Shown piece after piece: positions 1 to 7,378 of a DNA stretch of 12,902 nucleotides. The position numbers and the translations under genes are program-made. How positions within the stretch are numbered: position 1 is the first letter of the stretch; each line of letters begins with the position of its first letter. The notes beneath the pieces were generated by a model. It saw only the letters and a program-made list of their open reading frames with translations. It ran no database searches and had not been told where the DNA came from. Origin of the DNA: ANME-2 cluster archaeon (GTDB lineage: Archaea; Halobacteriota; Methanosarcinia; Methanosarcinales; Methanocomedenaceae); the NCBI GenBank assembly GCA_023544605.1, contig JAMJFQ010000027.1:6943-19844 (forward strand), given 5' to 3'.

Positions 1-50
1 GTATGATTCTGGTATAATTGTGATATTACTATGATATACCTTACGTATCA

Positions 51-218
51 TCAACTGCAGGCACAGCCTTCTATGTTAGCGAATTTTTCGTAGACCGGGC
101 AGTTAATGTACGTGTCGCTATTTGAACAGTACGTTTCTAATTCATCGGGTTTTGGTTTATAGAACTTCGGGTCCAGTTTACACCATACACCTGAGATGTG
201 GGGGCATCCTTGTGTCAA
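51..218 (-). CDS. Small cysteine-rich protein, putative metal-binding, TTG start
   Basis: This is a 55-residue reading frame. It has six cysteines (C5, C13, C31, C40, C52, C54), two in Cys-Pro pairs (C5-P6 and C40-P41); the second sits in the string CPVY. The order CP-x6-C, then C-x8-CPVY resembles small bacterial and archaeal proteins that probably bind zinc or an Fe-S cluster through four cysteines. That resemblance is from memory and no function can be named. No signal peptide or membrane segment is visible. The start is chosen because a strong ribosome binding site, GAGGTG (225-230), lies exactly six bases before the TTG at 216-218; no ATG is available in frame. A GTG inside that site is in frame but would have no site of its own. 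The gene lies 77 bp downstream of glmM on the same strand and has a TATA-like element in that gap, so it may be transcribed independently. Confidence 0.6.
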   Translation of the reverse strand: MTQGCPHISGVWCKLDPKFYKPKPDELETYCSNSDTYINCPVYEKFANIEGCACS

Positions 219-250
219 ATAATTCACCTCTTAAGAGTTAGATTGTTCAG

Positions 251-260
251 ATAATATAAA
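251..260 (-). promoter_or_regulatory. TATA-like box for the small cysteine-rich gene
   Basis: On the minus strand the bases read TTTATATTAT, a good archaeal TATA-box match. Transcription would begin about 25 nt downstream, near 228-233, giving a leader of 10-15 nt that just includes the GAGGTG site. The geometry supports an own promoter, but AT-rich spacers produce such matches by chance. Confidence 0.35.
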
Positions 261-295
261 GCGGCATGATACATAAGTTTCAACTCAATTTGTCC

Positions 296-1651
296 CTAAT
301 CAGTATTGCATTTTTCAACCATATCTGAACCGTATTCCATCAATTCCCTGGCACGTTTGGAAGATTTTGATTCCGCATATATCCTGATTATGGGTTCGGT
401 GCCACTGGGCCTGATCAGTATCCATCCGTCAGGATACCAGACCTTTAGACCATCAGTATCATCCACGTTCTGATCCTGTTCATTTAGGGCGGTGGCTACT
501 TTCTGCACCACTTCATCCAGGTTGCTACACTGTATCTTAGTCTTGATGTTATGATATTCAGGAATTCCGCTCTTCAATTCAGAGAGTTTCTTGCCGCCTG
601 CAAGTATCTCCAGCATCCTGGCTGCGGTCATTGCACCATCACGGCAGTACTGGAATTCTGGAAATATCAGTCCACCGTTGCCCTCGCCCCCGAACACAGC
701 ACCTGTCTCTATCATCTTGCGTGCCACATCAATACTACCCACAGCGGTCCAGATAAGTTCGCCGCCCATAGATTCGGTCACGTCTTTGATTCGCAGGGAA
801 GAACTTACCGGTGTGACCACTTTACCTTTGTTATGGCTTAGCACATGCCCCGCCATAATGGCAAGCAGGTCCTCTTCATCAAGGAACTCACCCCTTTCAT
901 CCACGAAAGCCACCCTATCGGCATCCCCATCATGAGCTACCCCAAGGTCTGCACCCGATGATCTGACCATATTCATGAGGTCTGTCAGTACGTCTTTTGT
1001 AGGTTCTGGCGCTCTGCCAGGGAATGTACCATCGGGTTGGGCATTGAGTGTAATCACTTTACATCCCAACTCCCGCAGTAACAACGGGGTCACTTCACAA
1101 CTGGCACCGCAGCCCGGGTCCACCACTATTGTAAGTCCTGCGTTGCGGATTGCATCTACATCCACCAGTGATGTTATGGCATCCATGTATGTCCGAAGAG
1201 TAGTAGAATCCCTGGAGAAACTGCCGGTCTGGTCCCACTCTGCTGCATGGAATTGTTCTGAGAAATATATCGTCTCGACTTCTGCTTCACCGCTGCGGGA
1301 GAACTCTGTACCGTCCCCGGCTATTATCTTTAATCCGTTATATTCCCTGGGATTATGGGAGGCGGTTATCATCACACCGGCATCAGCATAGCTGCGTACA
1401 TAATACTGGAGGGCCGGGGTCGGCAGCACTCCCACATCAATGACCTCAAGTCCAGTGGACAGCAGCCCGGCAATGGCTGCGCTTTCCAGCATTTCTCCTG
1501 AGATGCGGGTATCCCTACCCACTGCCACCCTGCCGCCTGTTTGGTGGCGCTGCATGTACGTGCCCAGGCTCTTTCCCAGTGCCAGGGCCATATCAGCGGT
1601 CATTTCCTTATTAGCGATTCCTCGAACACCATTGGTACCGAATAATTTCAT
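296..1651 (-). CDS. glmM: Phosphoglucosamine mutase / phosphohexomutase (GlmM family)
   Basis: This cytosolic alpha-D-phosphohexomutase moves phosphate between C6 and C1 of glucosamine phosphate (in archaea often also mannose or glucose phosphate), feeding UDP-GlcNAc and surface glycan synthesis. All four active-site loops are present in the 451-residue protein: the phosphoserine loop TASHNP (residues 96-101, S98 being the phosphorylated serine), the Mg-binding loop DGDADR (241-246), the sugar-recognition loop GGEGNGG (321-327), and the phosphate-binding loop RPSGTEP (414-420). The length is normal for the family. The start is at MKLFGTNGVRG, the conserved N-terminus. The frame stays open for 72 further codons upstream, but that stretch overlaps moaE and looks unrelated. 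It lies 47 bp downstream of mobB-moaE on the same strand, so cotranscription is likely. The exact sugar specificity (GlcN, Man or Glc phosphate) cannot be told from sequence. Confidence 0.93.
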   Translation of the reverse strand: MKLFGTNGVRGIANKEMTADMALALGKSLGTYMQRHQTGGRVAVGRDTRISGEMLESAAIAGLLSTGLEVIDVGVLPTPALQYYVRSYADAGVMITASHNPREYNGLKIIAGDGTEFSRSGEAEVETIYFSEQFHAAEWDQTGSFSRDSTTLRTYMDAITSLVDVDAIRNAGLTIVVDPGCGASCEVTPLLLRELGCKVITLNAQPDGTFPGRAPEPTKDVLTDLMNMVRSSGADLGVAHDGDADRVAFVDERGEFLDEEDLLAIMAGHVLSHNKGKVVTPVSSSLRIKDVTESMGGELIWTAVGSIDVARKMIETGAVFGGEGNGGLIFPEFQYCRDGAMTAARMLEILAGGKKLSELKSGIPEYHNIKTKIQCSNLDEVVQKVATALNEQDQNVDDTDGLKVWYPDGWILIRPSGTEPIIRIYAESKSSKRARELMEYGSDMVEKCNTD

Positions 1652-1698
1652 ATTCCTATCACATCTCCAAAAAGGGATTTCAGACTGAATAAATGTTT

Positions 1699-2529
1699 TT
1701 ACGGATGCTCGTGCACCCAGAATTTTCCTGAGGTCGTATGTTCTTTTTTCCATATCGGCACTTCTGATTTTACCCTCTCGATCGCGTCTGAAAGTGCGGG
1801 GAACAGTTGTTGCCGGTGCGAAGTCGCCACAACGATATACACGATATCCTGTCCCGGTCCGATCCACCCGGTCTTGTGGTGTATCCTTACTTCCTGTACG
1901 CCTTCTTTGTTCTTCAGGTCATTTTCGATAAGATGCATCCTGTCACCTGCAATTTTTTCATGTGATTCGAATTCCAGGCTTTCAGTCTTAATATCCCCGG
2001 TCTTTTGCCTGACAATGCCAGTAAAACTTCCGATAGCTCCAGTTTCTTTGATAAAGGGATTATGTTTCACACTGTATATAAGGGAGTCCAGGGTATGGTA
2101 TTCAGGCTGCTGTTCGATGATGTTGATCAGGTCGGATATTTCTGTATCTGTCAGGCTGGCAGGGTCGCCGCTAATATTTTTTACTATTCCATGCAGTTCC
2201 AGGTCGCCCAATGCGATCTTAGGTAGGCGGCTGTCCTTGAATCCTTCCACTACCGCATAGTCTATCCCGCTGTTCGCCAGTTCGTCCAGGGCGTTCTCAA
2301 GGGTTGCTCTGGGAGTGAATGTAGCAATACCTGATGGTGTCACACCTACCACCACACTAGCACCGGCTTCCATGTGCCTGCGTGTATCGGTACCTTGTGG
2401 ATTGAACTCATGGTCTGGTAAGTGTTTTATCGTACCAGTACGACCGCGTTTTTCTAATTCCCTGACCAATCTCTCCACAAGGGACGTCTTACCCGATTTC
2501 TTGTGACCTGCCACTGAGATAATCTTCAT
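1699..2529 (-). CDS. moaE: MobB-MoaE fusion, molybdenum cofactor biosynthesis
   Basis: A two-domain cytosolic protein of 276 residues. Residues 1-140 are MobB-like: P-loop GHKKSGKTS (8-16) and the MobB signature VEGFKDSRLPKI (94-105). MobB is a GTP-binding helper in attaching GMP to molybdopterin. Residues 148-276 are MoaE, the large subunit of molybdopterin synthase, which converts cyclic pyranopterin monophosphate to molybdopterin with sulfur from MoaD. K254 and K261 (the latter in PIWKKE) have the same seven-residue spacing as the catalytic K119 and K126 of E. coli MoaE; SHR (237-239) is also conserved. Such fusions are known in methanogens. No moaD is in the window, so the sulfur carrier must be elsewhere. 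The start MKIISVAGHKKSGKT is the family N-terminus; the open frame upstream overlaps the divergent gene and is not conserved-looking. It heads the minus-strand block that continues into glmM. Confidence 0.9.
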   Translation of the reverse strand: MKIISVAGHKKSGKTSLVERLVRELEKRGRTGTIKHLPDHEFNPQGTDTRRHMEAGASVVVGVTPSGIATFTPRATLENALDELANSGIDYAVVEGFKDSRLPKIALGDLELHGIVKNISGDPASLTDTEISDLINIIEQQPEYHTLDSLIYSVKHNPFIKETGAIGSFTGIVRQKTGDIKTESLEFESHEKIAGDRMHLIENDLKNKEGVQEVRIHHKTGWIGPGQDIVYIVVATSHRQQLFPALSDAIERVKSEVPIWKKEHTTSGKFWVHEHP

Positions 2530-2566
2530 GAATGATTCAATGGTAACTTCATCTATTAGACTTTGT

Positions 2567-2576
2567 GTTTTATAAG
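2567..2576. promoter_or_regulatory. Shared TATA-like element between divergent genes
   Basis: The bases GTTTTATAAG read as a TATA-like box on the plus strand and as CTTATAAAAC on the minus strand. It lies 38-47 nt before the moaE start (2529) and 46-55 nt before the nucleotidyltransferase start at 2622, so transcripts starting about 25 nt away would have leaders of about 15 and 25 nt. This geometry is the main reason for preferring start 2622 over 2583 for the plus-strand gene. No mapped start site is available. Confidence 0.35.
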
Positions 2577-2621
2577 GATGGAATGACATCTTTAAACTGG
2601 ATGCGGCGAAAGACAGCGACC

Positions 2622-3320
2622 ATGGGACAATACTGCGAAGTACAGTATAATAAGGCACATTGGGAACTATTAAGAACACTCAGGGAAAAAGCGGCCAGTG
2701 TTTTATATACTCTGGAGGGGGCCGGATTTGAGTGTTTTGTCCACGGCAGCCTTGCCAGAGGTGATGTATCACCCGGCAGCGACATAGATATTATTATTCC
2801 CGGTGTTGTACAATCATTCAGGGTGGAACTGGCACTGGATGATATTGGGATCACGGCCCGAAAACTGGTGCAGGCCACACCAGGCGCCATGGTTAAGGCA
2901 CATATATACATCCCCGACAACACCACGGTCACGTTCCCACTAGTACAGCCAAACGACAGGGAACTGGATTTTTATGCCTTTGGTGGTATGATAGGAATAA
3001 AGGGATTGGAGGACATCATCACAAACCGCGTTCCGGGAGTGGATAAGCGGCTGATGTTGATCGAGCCCACAGCCGAAGGTCATGCAGAAACACCACTTTC
3101 AGACCTATCGTCAGGTGTGGTGGCAAAGAAGATAGGGGTGGGGCAAGGAATAGTAGATGAGAGGATACGGGTACTGCAAAGGCGGGCAAGGGTGGGTACC
3201 ACAGGGGTATATCTCGATAGGTTGCTCTCTCCCACCGAGGGGTTCGAAGCTGTGCTTGAGGAAATTGTTGCATCTGATTCACTTGTGCGTAGGCGGGTGA
3301 AAAGTAAAAAAAGGAACTAA
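2622..3320 (+). CDS. Predicted nucleotidyltransferase, MNT/pol-beta fold
   Basis: A 232-residue protein with the minimal nucleotidyltransferase signature GSLARGD-x4-SDID (residues 42-56). D54 and D56 are the two metal-binding carboxylates, and D116 (in ELDFYAFGG) is a plausible third. This fold transfers a nucleoside monophosphate to a small molecule, protein or RNA; the substrate here is unknown. Stand-alone proteins of this kind are found across Euryarchaeota. The C-terminus is strongly basic (LVRRRVKSKKRN), which could suit nucleic acid binding, but that is inference. No HEPN-type partner gene is adjacent, so a MNT-HEPN toxin-antitoxin pair is unlikely. The start is uncertain: 2583 has an AAGGA only four bases upstream, 2601 is also possible, and the frame opens at a GTG at 2565. 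I chose 2622 because the upstream residues look non-conserved and the TATA-like box spacing fits. The gene converges on the TRAM gene. Confidence 0.78.
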   Translation: MGQYCEVQYNKAHWELLRTLREKAASVLYTLEGAGFECFVHGSLARGDVSPGSDIDIIIPGVVQSFRVELALDDIGITARKLVQATPGAMVKAHIYIPDNTTVTFPLVQPNDRELDFYAFGGMIGIKGLEDIITNRVPGVDKRLMLIEPTAEGHAETPLSDLSSGVVAKKIGVGQGIVDERIRVLQRRARVGTTGVYLDRLLSPTEGFEAVLEEIVASDSLVRRRVKSKKRN

Positions 3321-3385
3321 GAATGAATGATCAGGACATTTTCTGCCATTTTGGCACAATAACTGTAGATTCCAGTAATAGCCCC

Positions 3386-3411
3386 CATTCATTCCATATA
3401 TGGATTGAATG
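3386..3411. terminator. Palindrome between convergent genes, possible terminator
   Basis: A 26-bp perfect-centre palindrome with one mismatch per arm pair: CATTCATTCCATA followed directly by TATGGATTGAATG. It lies between two convergent stop codons (3320 and 3473). It has no loop, so as RNA it would need to open the central TATATA bases, and no strong T tract follows it on the plus strand. It could be a terminator element or a protein-binding palindrome. On the minus strand, a T6 run follows the TRAM stop at about 3450-3455 and is a simpler candidate terminator for that gene. Confidence 0.35.
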
Positions 3412-3472
3412 ACCCTGGTCTTATTATGAAGACCAAAAGCCATCAATTAAAAAAGTTGAATTTTTCAGGTTA

Positions 3473-3679
3473 TTAGTCTACTAATTCTGCAATTGCGAAT
3501 TTACGCATTACTTTATTGACTTTAATGGTGACATTGTCTCCAACCTTTGTACCAGGCACAAAGATTATGAAACCTTCAACTTTGGCGACACCGTCGCCTT
3601 CTCTTGCTAAATCTTCTATCGATACTTCATAGGTTTCTCCGGCTGTTACCGGAGCACTGTATTCTTGATTTCCGAACAT
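3473..3679 (-). CDS. Single-domain TRAM protein, RNA-binding
   Basis: A 68-residue protein that is essentially one TRAM domain: MFG start, then APVTAGETYEVSIEDLAREG followed by DGVAKVEGFIIFVPG, TKVGD and the C-terminal strand NKVMRKFAIAELV. TRAM is a small OB-like beta-barrel that binds RNA. In methanogens such stand-alone proteins have been described as RNA chaperones with cold-shock-like roles, often in several copies; that is family knowledge. An ATG three codons upstream (3688) is possible, but the ribosome binding site AAGGATG overlaps that codon, whereas it lies about eight bases before the ATG at 3679, so the shorter start is chosen. The gene stands alone, with a 584-bp gene-free region upstream and a convergent neighbour downstream. 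Identification of the domain is firm; the RNA target is unknown. Confidence 0.88.
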   Translation of the reverse strand: MFGNQEYSAPVTAGETYEVSIEDLAREGDGVAKVEGFIIFVPGTKVGDNVTIKVNKVMRKFAIAELVD

Positions 3680-4263
3680 ACTACACATCCTTAAATTTGA
3701 TTATCAACTATCCTGGTAAAAACCCGTAAAAAAACGTTATAGACGTAAACTTCCACAAATCCTTATACCTAAACAGTTTCAAATCTTCAACATCTCTATG
3801 TCCTGCGGGTATTTAAAATTTTGCTAATTTATGGTAGAGGTATATGAATTGTTCATTCGAATACCAAATCTGAAAAACAATTGGTCTTTATCCATCCTAT
3901 TTGGTAAATAAGTGCTGCCATATTTGACAGGCAAAATCCAAATAGGATTTTATTCACATTTTTTATTTCGTTTTGCATTTACTTCATTATCCAATGAAGT
4001 AATCTACTCGACACATTTTTTAAGGTATTCGTTGATACAAACGAGAATTAATTATCTGCTTCTTCTATCATGTTATTTAAAGGCAAGCATTGTAGGGAAG
4101 CTATTCCATCCATCACAAAATAGAATCATAATGGATATTTAATAGTATCGGTAACAAACATCTATTATTATTCTTAAATGATGTTTTACTGTTCCCTTCC
4201 TGAAAAATATCCCACTATTGCCCTGATACCAACGATGGCACCTAACAGGATGATCTCTTTGCC
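3680..4263. other. 584-bp AT-rich intergenic region
   Basis: No gene is supported here. A 76-codon plus-strand frame (3912-4142) has no good ribosome binding site, and its composition follows the AT-rich background. The part next to the TRAM gene should hold its promoter; a TATA-like TTTTAAATA on the minus strand near 3811-3820 would give a leader of about 110 nt. The 11-bp inverted repeat at 3894-3948 is the only clear structure. At 4189-4263 the minus strand continues in frame after the DUF362 stop for 25 codons with a hydrophobic composition. The length of the gap and low coding signal suggest decayed DNA or a long leader. Confidence 0.5.
3894..3948. repeat. 11-bp inverted repeat with nested stem
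   Basis: ATCCTATTTGG (3894-3904) is exactly complementary to CCAAATAGGAT (3938-3948), 33 bases apart. Inside it, TGCC (3916-3919) pairs with GGCA (3930-3933) around a 10-base loop. Either strand could fold into a stem of 11 bp, an asymmetric interior loop, and a 4-bp stem. It lies more than 210 bp upstream of the TRAM start and 315 bp past the end of the DUF362 gene, with no gene attached. It may be a structured leader or processed element, or the remains of a small mobile element. No T tract follows on the plus strand that would make it a terminator. Confidence 0.45.
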
Positions 4264-5322
4264 TTATTTGTTCAGGGAATATCCTATTTTTCCACAGCCT
4301 ATCTGTGCAGCATACTTAAGGTGTACAACAGGATCTACACTCCACACATTGGTTATACTTGTGCCATACTGTCTCATATTCCCATTGATCAGGTCCACGG
4401 TAGCCGCATCGATTGCCACCGGGTCGGTAGATGCTGTAATACCCACATCCTCTGCAAAACGGGGAGCAGAGAAATTGAAACAGTCACATCCCGGGGTCAG
4501 GTCATATATCCAGTTGATGTACCCTATCCTACCTGACAGGCACTTAATGGGGCCAAATGCCGCCTCACCCAATCGTTTTTGCATCTCCACATCCACATTT
4601 TCAGGAGCAATGATGGCTTCCTGCGGGCACGAGTCAATACATGCCAGTTCCCCACGGCACAGGTTCCAGTCGACCCGGACCTGGGTATCACCTAATACCA
4701 GGGCGTCCCAGGCACAGATATCAATGCATTCGCCGCAAGCGATGCATTTTTCAAGGTCAATGGTAGGTCTGCCCACTTCATGAACCCTGGTTTTACCTTC
4801 CTTATCCAGGCATCCCATGCCCAGGTTCTTAATAGCGCCCCCGAATCCCGAACCTGGATGACCTTTGGCATGGGATAACACAATCATGGAATCAGCCTTT
4901 GCAATTGCTGATGCCACGGTGATGTCTTTCAGCACTGAACCACCGATTTCCACATGTACAGCATCATCTCCGAGCAGTCCATCTGCTACTATAAAAGGAG
5001 CGTTCATGCTGGCCTGGGTAAAGCCGTTCATGGCGGCAGCCCATATCAATTCTGCAGCATTGAGTTTCATACCTTTGTACAGGGTGGTGGTATCAGTGAT
5101 AAAGGGAATACCACCTGCATCCCTGACCAGATCCACTACAGTGCGCACCAGCACAGGTCTGATATGGGTGGTATTGCCATATTCGCCGGGGTGTATTTTA
5201 ATGGCCACAATATCGCCTTGATTGACTGGTGATATTTTAGGGAACAATTCTTTCATTTGCGCTAGCTGATTGGTTTTTGCTCCCACGTCCTTTGCTGGCT
5301 TAAAAAATACATCTTTTGTCAT
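4264..5322 (-). CDS. DUF362 family iron-sulfur protein with ferredoxin-like insert
   Basis: A 352-residue DUF362 protein, probably cytosolic. The DUF362 core has HAKGHPGSGFGGAIKNLG (151-168) and the C-terminal STDPVAIDAATVDL segment (298-311). A ferredoxin-like double-cluster insert sits between: first motif C193-x2-C196-x2-C199-x3-C203, complete; second motif C222-x5-C228-x3-C232, in which the expected middle cysteine is E225. One cluster may therefore be 3Fe-4S or ligated by glutamate. The family is widespread in methanogens and anaerobes but has no established reaction; a redox or metal-handling role is inference. A GCDC string (278-281) adds two more possible ligands. The start is backed by GAAGGA, about nine bases upstream. 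It is divergent from speA across 128 bp, with no obvious functional link. After its TAA, the frame stays open for 25 hydrophobic codons, which I treat as chance. Confidence 0.85.
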   Translation of the reverse strand: MTKDVFFKPAKDVGAKTNQLAQMKELFPKISPVNQGDIVAIKIHPGEYGNTTHIRPVLVRTVVDLVRDAGGIPFITDTTTLYKGMKLNAAELIWAAAMNGFTQASMNAPFIVADGLLGDDAVHVEIGGSVLKDITVASAIAKADSMIVLSHAKGHPGSGFGGAIKNLGMGCLDKEGKTRVHEVGRPTIDLEKCIACGECIDICAWDALVLGDTQVRVDWNLCRGELACIDSCPQEAIIAPENVDVEMQKRLGEAAFGPIKCLSGRIGYINWIYDLTPGCDCFNFSAPRFAEDVGITASTDPVAIDAATVDLINGNMRQYGTSITNVWSVDPVVHLKYAAQIGCGKIGYSLNK

Positions 5323-5450
5323 AATACCAGTCCTTCAATATTGATAGATGAAATAGTTTTATCATTAAACGTTAGTTTGCACAGAAAAAGTTAAATTGAA
5401 TAGTCCTATTAAGATTTAAATTTATTATTATCCGGAAGTGACAATGCCAA
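5323..5450. promoter_or_regulatory. Divergent promoter region, DUF362 gene and speA
   Basis: This 128-bp AT-rich spacer must carry both promoters. On the plus strand, ATTTAAATTTATT (5413-5425) and AAGTTAAATTG (5388-5398) are TATA-like; the second gives a leader of about 30 nt for speA. A ribosome-site-like GGAAGTGA (5434-5441) lies nine bases before the speA ATG. An out-of-frame ATG at 5444 opens a 10-codon frame that overlaps the speA start. On the minus strand, TTTAATGATAAAA near 5357-5369 is a weak TATA-like match for the DUF362 gene. Assignments are tentative. Confidence 0.35.
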
Positions 5451-7367
5451 ATGCGGAAAATGAAGAATATCGATGACGGTGCGGGCTGGAAAAATGAAAA
5501 ATCCAAAGAACTCTACGGCATTGATAACTGGGGAAGCGGGTATTTTGACATAAACCGCAAAGGCAACCTGTTGGTGAAACCTGATAAGGGTAAGCATAAG
5601 GTAGAGATTCTGCAGGTTATCGAATATCTGAAAAAGAACCGGATAAAGCCGCCCATACTGCTTCGTTTTCCTCAGATACTTGAGAGCAGGATAAGTGAAT
5701 TATATGATTCATTCGGCCGTTCCATTGATGAGTTCCAGTACCAGGGCTCCTATAAAGGCGTATTCCCCCTAAAAGTAAACCAGCGCAAGGATGTGGTGGA
5801 AGAGATAGTCAGGGTTGGCAGGAAGTACAACTACGGGCTTGAGGCAGGCAGTAAACCTGAACTCATAGAGAGCCTGTTCTTCAAACTAAACCCTGAATCG
5901 TTGCTGGTATGCAATGGGTACAAAGATAAGCATTATATTAAGACAGCCTTGCAGGCCACCCATTTCAGGAAGAACATCATACTGGTGATTGACCAGCTTA
6001 ACGAGATACACGATATCATAAAACAATCCAAAAAGCTGGGTGTCAAACCCTGTCTGGGCATCCGCATACGGCTGTATTCAAGGGGAAGCGGCAAATGGGT
6101 CGAGTCAGGGGGCGAAGCTGCCAAGTTCGGGTTGACCACCGGCGAATTACTCAGCGCAATTGAGAAACTTAAAAGCAACGACATGATACTGAACCTCAAG
6201 ATGCTGCATTTCCATATCGGCTCCCAGATAACAGAGATTCGGCGGATACAGAATGCGGTAAAGGAGGCATCCCGGATATACGCCGAGGTTAAAAAGCTCG
6301 CTCCTGAACTGGAATACTTCAATATTGGCGGGGGGCTGGGTATTGATTATGACGGAAGCAAGACTTCGTCCGATGCCAGTGCTAATTATGCAATGCAGGA
6401 ATATACCAACAATGTGGTGTTTACCCTAAAGGAGATATGTGACGAGGAAGGTATTGAACACCCGACCATTATATCAGAGAGCGGAAGGGCAGTGGCTGTA
6501 TATCATTCCATGCTTATCACCAATCTTGTGTATGAGAAATCCATAATACATAATGTGGATTTTGAGGTCACAGAGGACGATTCTAATGTCATCCAGAAAT
6601 TCCAAAGCTGTTTTAATGAGATTACGGTGAAGAACTATCGTGAATATTTCCATGACAGCCTGGAGTATAAGGAAGAACTTATCAATATGTTCAACCTGGG
6701 CCAGTTGGACCTGGCAGAGAAGGCTAAAGGAGAAACATTATTTTTCAATATATGCCAGAAGATACACAGGTTTATAAATCAGACCGGGAACGAATCGGAA
6801 GAGTTCGATTATGTTCGAAAATTAATGTCCAAAAAATATATTGGAAATTTCTCGCTGTTCCAGTCCATGCCGGATTTCTGGGCTATTGGCCAGTTGTTCC
6901 CAATCGTGCCCATACAGAAATTGAACCTGCAGCCTGAGTGTGTGGGTACCATACTGGATATGACCTGTGATTCTGATGGCGAGATAGATCGGTTCACTGA
7001 TGTAATGGACGTAAAGGAAATGCTGGAGTTGCATTCACTTGACAAGCAACCCTATTATGTAGCCGTACTTCTCCTTGGGGCATACCAGGACGCTATCGGT
7101 GACCTCCATAACCTATTCGGGGCTGTGCATGAGGTCCATGTTGTGGTTAAGGATGAAGATGAATGGGATATCAAGAAGGTCATCAAAGGGGATAATGTGA
7201 GTTCTGTGCTGAAAATGCTGCATTTTAACAGACCTGGCCTGGTGAAGAGTATCGAATCATCCATACAAAAGGCAGTTGATGAGGACGACCTGAATCCCCT
7301 GACTGCGAAGAGCATACTGAATAATATGAAAAAAGAGATCAATGATTATACGTATCTTGATTTTTAG
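5451..7367 (+). CDS. speA: Biosynthetic arginine decarboxylase, SpeA type
   Basis: A 638-residue PLP enzyme that decarboxylates arginine to agmatine, the entry to polyamine synthesis. The length and architecture match the bacterial SpeA family (alanine-racemase-fold barrel plus beta domain). The N-terminus holds YGIDNWGSGYFDIN (22-35); the PLP lysine is K108 in FPLKVNQR; GLEAGSKPEL (129-138), HFHIGSQI (253-260), GGGLGIDYDG (293-302) and SESGRAVAVYHS (342-353) form the cofactor pocket; C506-D507 in MTCDSDG supply the residues that cross the dimer interface. Most methanogens use the small pyruvoyl PdaD instead, so SpeA suggests an ancestral transfer from bacteria or a lineage-specific replacement. 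It is followed after 11 bases by the deoxyhypusine synthase family gene, making a two-gene unit. An arginine decarboxylase of this family has been tied to agmatine supply in Haloferax volcanii, which fits. Confidence 0.93.
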   Translation: MRKMKNIDDGAGWKNEKSKELYGIDNWGSGYFDINRKGNLLVKPDKGKHKVEILQVIEYLKKNRIKPPILLRFPQILESRISELYDSFGRSIDEFQYQGSYKGVFPLKVNQRKDVVEEIVRVGRKYNYGLEAGSKPELIESLFFKLNPESLLVCNGYKDKHYIKTALQATHFRKNIILVIDQLNEIHDIIKQSKKLGVKPCLGIRIRLYSRGSGKWVESGGEAAKFGLTTGELLSAIEKLKSNDMILNLKMLHFHIGSQITEIRRIQNAVKEASRIYAEVKKLAPELEYFNIGGGLGIDYDGSKTSSDASANYAMQEYTNNVVFTLKEICDEEGIEHPTIISESGRAVAVYHSMLITNLVYEKSIIHNVDFEVTEDDSNVIQKFQSCFNEITVKNYREYFHDSLEYKEELINMFNLGQLDLAEKAKGETLFFNICQKIHRFINQTGNESEEFDYVRKLMSKKYIGNFSLFQSMPDFWAIGQLFPIVPIQKLNLQPECVGTILDMTCDSDGEIDRFTDVMDVKEMLELHSLDKQPYYVAVLLLGAYQDAIGDLHNLFGAVHEVHVVVKDEDEWDIKKVIKGDNVSSVLKMLHFNRPGLVKSIESSIQKAVDEDDLNPLTAKSILNNMKKEINDYTYLDF

Positions 7368-7378
7368 TGGTGGTCTTC

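Noticed and set aside
1652..1867. 72-codon upstream extension of glmM
   Set aside because: It overlaps the moaE 3' end in another frame, and the conserved mutase N-terminus MKLFGTNGVRG begins at 1651.
2530..2679. 50-codon upstream extension of mobB-moaE
   Set aside because: It crosses the divergent promoter and the nucleotidyltransferase start, and the P-loop protein has its normal N-terminus at 2529.
2622..3320. Half of a MNT-HEPN toxin-antitoxin pair
   Set aside because: The protein is longer than typical MNT antitoxins and has no adjacent HEPN gene; its neighbours are housekeeping genes.
3912..4142. 76-codon plus-strand frame
   Set aside because: No ribosome binding site, no recognisable motif, and composition equal to the surrounding AT-rich spacer.
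5444..5476. 10-codon upstream frame overlapping the speA start
   Set aside because: Only two bases separate it from the GGAAGTGA site, too close for efficient use, and nothing about the peptide suggests attenuation.
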